Origin: Halopseudomonas oceani | Lineage (GTDB): Bacteria > Pseudomonadota > Gammaproteobacteria > Pseudomonadales > Pseudomonadaceae | DNA length: 64,000 bases | Direction: 5' to 3' | Assembly: GCF_002903165.1 (NCBI RefSeq) | Contig: NZ_PPSK01000006.1 | Span: forward strand, 1 to 64,000 | Shown: positions 55,654 through 64,000 of the stretch, piece by piece | Numbering within the stretch: the stretch's first letter is position 1 | How the letters are laid out: every line of letters begins with the position of its first letter | Program-made: the position numbers and the translations under genes | Notes under the pieces: model-generated | What the model was told of the DNA's origin: nothing | What the model saw: the letters and a program-made list of their open reading frames with translations, nothing else | The model's database searches: none

Positions 55654-57159
55654 ATGGCAGACGCACAGCCGAATGATTTTTCGCTGGTAGCCGCAATTGA
55701 TCTGGGCTCCAACAGCTTTCACATGGTGTTGGCACGGGTTGAGCAAGGGGAAATACGTATCCTCGAGCGGTTGGGCGAAAAGGTGCAGCTGGCCGCTGGG
55801 CTGGACGATGACAACATGCTCAGCGACGAGGCAATGCAACGAGGGCTCGACTGTTTGCGCCGGTTCGCGCAGTTGATCAACGGTCTGCCGCAGGGGGCGG
55901 TGCGGATCGTCGGTACCAACGCCCTGCGTGAGGCACGCAACCGCGGACAGTTCATTCGTCAGGTGCAGCAGGTGCTGGGCCACCGGGTTGAAGTGGTATC
56001 GGGCCGCGAAGAGGCGCGCCTGATTTACCTGGGGGTATCCCACACGCTGGCCGACGACGAAGGCAAGCGCCTTGTGGTCGACATTGGCGGTGGCAGCACC
56101 GAGTTCATCGTCGGTGAGCGCTTCGAGCCGCTGCTGCGGGAAAGCCTGAGCATCGGCTGTGTTGCTTTCACGCGCCAGTTTTTTCCTGATGGCAAGATCA
56201 CGGCTGCGCGCTACAGCCAGGCCTACACTGCGGCCCGCCTGGAGCTGATGAACATCGAACAGGCTATTCAGCGCCTTGGCTGGAGCGAGGCGATTGGCGC
56301 ATCTGGAACCATTCGCGCGGTTGGCCAGTGCATTCAGGCTGGTGGCCGCGGTCAGGGCGAAGTAACCCGCGAAGGGTTGCAGTGGCTCAAGCGCAAGGTG
56401 CTGAAGGCCGCGCATGTCGACAAACTGGAGGTGCAAGGTCTCAAGTCGGATCGGCAGCCGATCCTGCCAGCCGGCCTCGCGATTCTCGAAGCGCTGTTTG
56501 ATGCCCTTGGGGTCGAGACCATGCATCATTCCGAGGGCGCCTTGCGTGAGGGTGTGCTCTACGACCTGCTTGGTCGCTACAGCCATGAAGACGTGCGTGA
56601 GCGCACGCTGAGCGCGCTGATGGAGCGTTATCACGTCGATCTGGAGCAGGCCGCCCGGGTCGAGGCCAAGGCCCAGCGGCTGCTGCACAAGGTGGACGCT
56701 GCCTGGCAACTGGCTAACAGTAAGCAGGCCCCGCTGTTGACCTGGGCGGCGCGGGTCTACGAGATCGGGCTGGATATCGCCCACAGTCAGTACCACAAGC
56801 ACGGTGCCTATCTGATCGAGCACTCTGACCTGCCCGGTTTCTCACGGCAGGATCAGCAGGCATTGGCGTTGCTGGTGCGCGGGCATCGGCGCAACATGCC
56901 GAGCGGCGACCGGCTGGCCGAGTTCGGTGATGAGGCGGTCAACCTGCTGCGGTTGTGCATGATCCTGCGGCTGGCGATTCTCTATCACCATATCCGTGGC
57001 TTTCAGGAAATGCCGGAAATCGCCGTCGAGGCCAGTCACGACGCATTGGTCGTGACCTTCCCCGGTGGCTGGCTTGAGCAGAACCCGCTGACCCAGGCTG
57101 ACTTCGAGCGTGAAGCGCAGTACTGGGCCAAGGCTGGTTACAGGTTGACGGTCCGCTGA
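55654..57159 (+). CDS. ppx: Exopolyphosphatase
   Basis: A 501-aa enzyme of the ASKHA fold. The first phosphate-binding motif is [18 protein letters not shown] and the second [22 protein letters not shown] follows, and the C-terminal HD-like part is helical with [20 protein letters not shown]. It releases phosphate from polyphosphate ends and also acts on pppGpp in other species. A CAGGAAGAG ribosome site is present. Its last 22 bp overlap the end of ppk, which makes the opposite reaction. Confidence 0.95.
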   Translation: MADAQPNDFSLVAAIDLGSNSFHMVLARVEQGEIRILERLGEKVQLAAGLDDDNMLSDEAMQRGLDCLRRFAQLINGLPQGAVRIVGTNALREARNRGQFIRQVQQVLGHRVEVVSGREEARLIYLGVSHTLADDEGKRLVVDIGGGSTEFIVGERFEPLLRESLSIGCVAFTRQFFPDGKITAARYSQAYTAARLELMNIEQAIQRLGWSEAIGASGTIRAVGQCIQAGGRGQGEVTREGLQWLKRKVLKAAHVDKLEVQGLKSDRQPILPAGLAILEALFDALGVETMHHSEGALREGVLYDLLGRYSHEDVRERTLSALMERYHVDLEQAARVEAKAQRLLHKVDAAWQLANSKQAPLLTWAARVYEIGLDIAHSQYHKHGAYLIEHSDLPGFSRQDQQALALLVRGHRRNMPSGDRLAEFGDEAVNLLRLCMILRLAILYHHIRGFQEMPEIAVEASHDALVVTFPGGWLEQNPLTQADFEREAQYWAKAGYRLTVR

Positions 57160-59354
57160 GACGAATTGGCTAGTTTCTCCAGCAGTGTTGCCTGGGCACT
57201 GCGGGGAATCTGGTTGCCGCTCGGTGAGCTCAGCACGTAGGAGCCATCGGGTTGCAGGATCCAGCTGCGGGTATTGTCGGTCAGAAACACCTGCAGTTCC
57301 TGTTTGGCGCGGGTGATCAACTTTTTGCCTTCAAGTGGGAAGCAGGTCTCGACGCGCTTGTCGAGGTTGCGCTCCATCATGTCCGCACTGGACATCCAGA
57401 CCTGCTCCTGACCGTCGTTGAGGAAGTAATAGACCCGGCTGTGTTCCAGGAAGCGACCGATGATCGAGCGCACGGTGATGTTGTGCGAGACCCCGGGAAT
57501 GCCAGGGCGCAGGCAGCACATGCCGCGCACGATCAGGTCGACCTTCACCCCGCACTGGGAGGCCTTGTACAGGGCCTTGATGACCTTGGCATCGGTCAGC
57601 GAGTTGGCCTTGGCGATGATGTGCGCCGGCTTGCCGGCCTGGGCGTTGAGGGTTTCCCGGTTGATCAGCTCCAGCAGGCGCTTCTTGAGAGTGAAGGGGG
57701 CCTGCAACAGCTTCTTCATGCGCTGGGTCTTGCCCATGCCGATCAACTGGTTGAACAGCTTATGCACGTCTTCGGTCAGCGCCACGTCCGAGGTCAGGAT
57801 GCTGTAGTCGGTGTACAGGCGGGCGTTGCCAGCATGGTAATTGCCGGTGCCCAGGTGTACATAGCGCTTCAGGTTCTTCTCTTCCCGGCGCAGGATCAGC
57901 ATCATCTTGGCGTGGGTCTTGAAGCCGACCACGCCATAAATCACTACCGCCCCTGCCTGCTGCAAACGGCTCGCCAGCTGCAGGTTGGACTCCTCATCAA
58001 AGCGCGCCCGCAGTTCGATCACCACGGTCACTTCCTTGCCGTTGCGCGCTGCATCGACCAGCGCGTTAACGATTTCAGAGTTGGCGCCGGTGCGATAGAG
58101 GGTCTGTTTGATCGCCAGCACGTTTGGATCCTGTGCCGCCTGCCGCAGCAGGTCGACGACTGGGGAAAATGACTCATAGGGGTGCTGCAGCAGAATGTCC
58201 TGCTTGCTGATGGCCTGAAACAGGTTGTCGGCACCCGATAGTACCCGCGGCAGGCCCGGGCTGAACGGCGGGAACTGCAGTTGCGGGTGATTTTCCAGGC
58301 CGGTGATGGAGAACAGCCGGGTCAGGTTGACCGGGCCGTTGACCTCGTACAGTTCCGCTTCGGTCAGACCGAATTGGCGCAGCAGAAAGTCGGTCAGCGG
58401 CTTCGGGCAGTTGTCAGCGACCTCGAGCCTTACCGCGTCGCCATAGCGGCGCGACAGCAGCTCGCCGCGCAGCGCACGGGCCAGGTCGTCGACTTCGTCC
58501 GGGTCCACGATCAGGTCGGCGTTGCGGGTCAGGCGGAACTGGTAGCAGCCGAGTACTTTCATGCCGGGGAACAGCTCGTCGGCATGGGCGTGGATCATTG
58601 ACGAGAGGAACACGAAGTTGTCGCCACCATCACACAGCTCGTCGGGTAGGCGAATCAGGCGCGGCAGCGAGCGCGGCGCGGGAATGATCGCCATGCCGGA
58701 GTCGCGACCGAAGGAGTCGATGCCGTCGAGCTGAACGATAAAGTTCAGGCTCTTGTTCACCAGCAGCGGGAAGGGGTGCGTCGGGTCCAGCCCAATCGGG
58801 CTGATGATCGGCGCGACCTGCTGGCGGAAGAAGCGGCGAATCCACAGGGTTTGCTTGTGCGTCCACTGATAGCGGCGCAGGAAGCGAATGCCCTTTTCGT
58901 TCAGTTGCGGCAGCAGAATATCGTTGAGGATGCTGTACTGGCGGCTGACCTGATAGTGCGCGGTTTCGCTGATCTTGCTCAGTACCTGTTGTGGCTGCAG
59001 TCCGTCCGGGCCGGTTTGCTCGCGGGCGAAGGTAATCTGCTTTTTCAGGCCGGCAACGCGGATTTCAAAAAACTCATCCAGGTTGCTGGAGAAGATCAGC
59101 AGGAACTTCAGGCGCTCAAGCAGCGGGTAGGACTCATCCAGCGCCTGTTCCAGCACGCGGATGTTGAACTGCAGTTGCGACAGTTCTCGGTGAATGTAGA
59201 GCTCAGGCGCATTCAGGTCGGGTACCGGGGTAGCCTCGACGACCTTTTCGCTGACCTGTGCCGGACGGGTGACCAGATCGCTGCGGGGACTGCTTTCGGC
59301 AGGCGGCGCGATATCGTCCTTGGTGGTGTCTCGGGTGCTGTTGAGCTCTGACAT
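57138..59354 (-). CDS. ppk: Polyphosphate kinase 1
   Basis: A 738-aa enzyme. The N-terminal head domain has [44 protein letters not shown] and PSPYESF-like loops ([23 protein letters not shown]) follow. The phospho-histidine region is [26 protein letters not shown]. It makes polyphosphate from ATP. It lies 16 bp after hemB and is probably co-transcribed with it. A GAGGAG ribosome site precedes ATG 59354. Confidence 0.96.
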   Translation of the reverse strand: MSELNSTRDTTKDDIAPPAESSPRSDLVTRPAQVSEKVVEATPVPDLNAPELYIHRELSQLQFNIRVLEQALDESYPLLERLKFLLIFSSNLDEFFEIRVAGLKKQITFAREQTGPDGLQPQQVLSKISETAHYQVSRQYSILNDILLPQLNEKGIRFLRRYQWTHKQTLWIRRFFRQQVAPIISPIGLDPTHPFPLLVNKSLNFIVQLDGIDSFGRDSGMAIIPAPRSLPRLIRLPDELCDGGDNFVFLSSMIHAHADELFPGMKVLGCYQFRLTRNADLIVDPDEVDDLARALRGELLSRRYGDAVRLEVADNCPKPLTDFLLRQFGLTEAELYEVNGPVNLTRLFSITGLENHPQLQFPPFSPGLPRVLSGADNLFQAISKQDILLQHPYESFSPVVDLLRQAAQDPNVLAIKQTLYRTGANSEIVNALVDAARNGKEVTVVIELRARFDEESNLQLASRLQQAGAVVIYGVVGFKTHAKMMLILRREEKNLKRYVHLGTGNYHAGNARLYTDYSILTSDVALTEDVHKLFNQLIGMGKTQRMKKLLQAPFTLKKRLLELINRETLNAQAGKPAHIIAKANSLTDAKVIKALYKASQCGVKVDLIVRGMCCLRPGIPGVSHNITVRSIIGRFLEHSRVYYFLNDGQEQVWMSSADMMERNLDKRVETCFPLEGKKLITRAKQELQVFLTDNTRSWILQPDGSYVLSSPSGNQIPRSAQATLLEKLANSSQRTVNL

Positions 59355-59370
59355 GGTCTCCTCGATAGAA

Positions 59371-61676
<2,306 letters not shown>

Positions 61677-61911
61677 CCTCGGCCAGGGGCCGTCAACGCT
61701 GTTTCGTCCGTGACAGGTTGGTTTGCCCGCAGTCGGGGCAGTTGCAATCAAGCCGGCTACGATAAAACACGGTGCTATGAGAGCAAATGGCCAGCTGCCG
61801 AAGTTGTGTCCGGGTTTGCACAAATATCGCGCATGCCAGAATGTCGCATAGCGCTGTGGTGGTGCAGCACTGTGGCACAATAGCGCCGATACTTGGCATG
61901 GTGAATTGTGA

Positions 61912-62511
61912 ATGAATATCTGGCTGCGCAGGTCTCTCGTCGGTATGGCGATGTTGCTATGGCTGGCGGGATTGGCCTGGGCCTATTGGTGGTTTGAGGG
62001 GCGTTACGTCAAGGCGTTTGAACGCCCGGCGTTCTTCCAGGCAGAGCAGGTTGCGCCGCCGTTCCCGATTGGTCAGGTGCAGGTAGTGCACGTGTGGCAG
62101 TCAAACTGTCCCTGCAGCGCAGGTCATGAGGCTTACGTAGACGAGATGACGGTTCGCTTCGCCGGGCAGGGGGTGCGTTTTGCCCGTTCAGGTCAGCAAT
62201 CGGCGGAGGGTATGCCCTCCGGATTGAGCCAGTTGCCCTATTGGCCGATACCCGAGGCCTGGGCCGAATGGCCGGGCGCGCCCTCGATTGCCATTTGGGC
62301 CGCGGACGGCAGTTTGACCTATGTTGGTCCTTACAGCGATGGCGCGCATTGCAGTGCTGACAGCAGTTTTGTCGAGCCGGTGGTTCAGGCTCTGCTGGCA
62401 GGGCGCAAGGTGGATGTTACCCGGCAGGATGTCGTTGCCTGTCTGTGTGACCTGCCTTCACTGAAGGACACCGCTGGGGGTGTCCCGTTTCCCTCAACGG
62501 CTGAGCCTTGA
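61912..62511 (+). CDS. DUF6436 thioredoxin-like membrane-anchored protein
   Basis: A 199-aa protein with one N-terminal membrane helix (about 8-27). A periplasmic domain follows that looks like a thioredoxin fold: VQVVHVWQSNCPCSAGHEAYV with a Cys-Pro-Cys pair, GAPSIAIWAADGSLTYVGPYSDGAHC, and a late CLCDLP. It may handle disulfides, but the CxC spacing differs from thioredoxin CxxC. There is no partner gene nearby. Confidence 0.78.
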   Translation: MNIWLRRSLVGMAMLLWLAGLAWAYWWFEGRYVKAFERPAFFQAEQVAPPFPIGQVQVVHVWQSNCPCSAGHEAYVDEMTVRFAGQGVRFARSGQQSAEGMPSGLSQLPYWPIPEAWAEWPGAPSIAIWAADGSLTYVGPYSDGAHCSADSSFVEPVVQALLAGRKVDVTRQDVVACLCDLPSLKDTAGGVPFPSTAEP

Positions 62512-62644
62512 TGCAGCGTTAGCTGCACGCCGAGCGTGCACGGTTTAACGCTTTGACCAAGATTAGCGAGGCGGTCGAGCTGGATATGGTGTGCGCTCTG
62601 TTTTTGGTGTCCGACGGTGCACAGTTGCGCGCGAGCCCTGAGTT

Positions 62645-63091
62645 TCAAAGGCGCGCGATCAGTCGGTCCAGTGCGTTGGCGAAGGCCTGTTTGTCTTTGT
62701 CGTTGTAGGGTGCTGGGCCGCCGCGTCCGGCCAGTCCGGCACCGCGCAGCTCGTCCATCAGGTTGCGCACTGCCAGACGCTCGCCGATGCTGCCCTTGTC
62801 GTAGATCTGGCCGCGCGGGTTGATGGCAGTGACGCCGCGGTCTACCAGGCCAGCTGCCAGCGGCACGTCGGCGGTCACCACCAGGTCACCTGGCCGTGAG
62901 TGTTCAATGATGTAATGGTCGGCAGCGTCGGCGCCGGCGGCTACTGTCACCTGGCGTATGCCGGGGCCGGGCGGCAGTTGCTGGGCACTGTTGGCAACCA
63001 GTACCAGCTCGACCTGCTTGCGTCGGGCGGCTTTGACGGTGACGTCGCGTACCGGTCTGGGGCAGGCGTCGGCGTCGATCCAGATGGTCAT
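62645..63091 (-). CDS. yaiI: YaiI/YqxD family (DUF188) protein
   Basis: A 148-aa PIN-like protein. It opens MTIWIDADACPRPVRDVTVKAA, with GADAADHYIIEHSRPGDLVVTADVPLAA and NPRGQIYDKGSIGERLAVRNLMDELRGAG. The function is unknown; a nuclease has been suggested for the fold. The start at 63091 fits the family N terminus. It follows yheS by 13 bp on the same strand. Confidence 0.92.
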   Translation of the reverse strand: MTIWIDADACPRPVRDVTVKAARRKQVELVLVANSAQQLPPGPGIRQVTVAAGADAADHYIIEHSRPGDLVVTADVPLAAGLVDRGVTAINPRGQIYDKGSIGERLAVRNLMDELRGAGLAGRGGPAPYNDKDKQAFANALDRLIARL

Positions 63092-63104
63092 CTTGGCTCC
63101 TTGC

Positions 63105-64000
<896 letters not shown>

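Overview
The window is core chromosome of a Gammaproteobacterium of the family Pseudomonadaceae, with the Halopseudomonas (P. pertucinogena) lineage the likely home. The evidence is high-GC coding, and blocks in the order I know from P. aeruginosa: spuI / spuABCDEFGH / aguBA; argH-algZ-algR-hemC-hemD-hemX-hemY; and ubiD-rho-trxA-ppx-ppk-hemB. No rRNA, tRNA or CRISPR array was seen. The species name is an inference.

Layout. (a) 1-513: the left end of an IS110-family insertion sequence with the first 33 codons of its recombinase. Next to it is a noncoding stretch with the layout of an IS110 bridge RNA, whose predicted target-binding loop matches a palindromic repeat at 413-438. A second copy of that repeat abuts the element. 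(b) 514-11.4 kb: a phospholipase D-like protein, a DUF805 protein, the ydbH-ynbE-ydbL envelope lipid-transport operon, a DUF3047 protein, a secreted lipase with its foldase, a glutamate-receptor-like channel with a potassium selectivity filter, and an nfeD-stomatin pair. (c) 11.6-25.4 kb: an RND efflux pair, two chemoreceptors around an acyl-CoA ligase, a Ca2+/Na+ antiporter, a VC0807-type membrane protein, a class V aminotransferase, and a TetR regulator with a DUF4334 protein.

(d) 25.6-41.3 kb: a large polyamine locus. The minus-strand spuABCDEFGH operon carries two periplasmic binding proteins, an ABC importer and catabolic enzymes. Divergent from it lie spuI and a puuB-like oxidase. Then come a TetR gene, an mtfA-like peptidase, and aguB-aguA, which turn agmatine into putrescine. 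Together these genes take up putrescine or spermidine, make putrescine from agmatine, and degrade it by gamma-glutamylation and by transamination. (e) 41.4-64 kb: a PPC-domain lipoprotein, argH, the algZ/algR two-component pair, hemCDXY, a small solute-binding protein, a ferredoxin-reductase/ubiD pair, rho, trxA, convergent ppx/ppk, hemB, a membrane diguanylate cyclase, a DUF6436 protein, a YaiI/DUF188 protein and the 3' half of the ABC-F gene yheS.

The most interesting signal is the IS110 left end. Its noncoding RNA can be read as a guide RNA addressed to CATG-centred palindromes, one of which now borders the element. Lesser signals are heptameric CAAGC arrays at gene ends, hairpins between polyamine operon genes, and candidate operators for two TetR regulators and for the spu locus.
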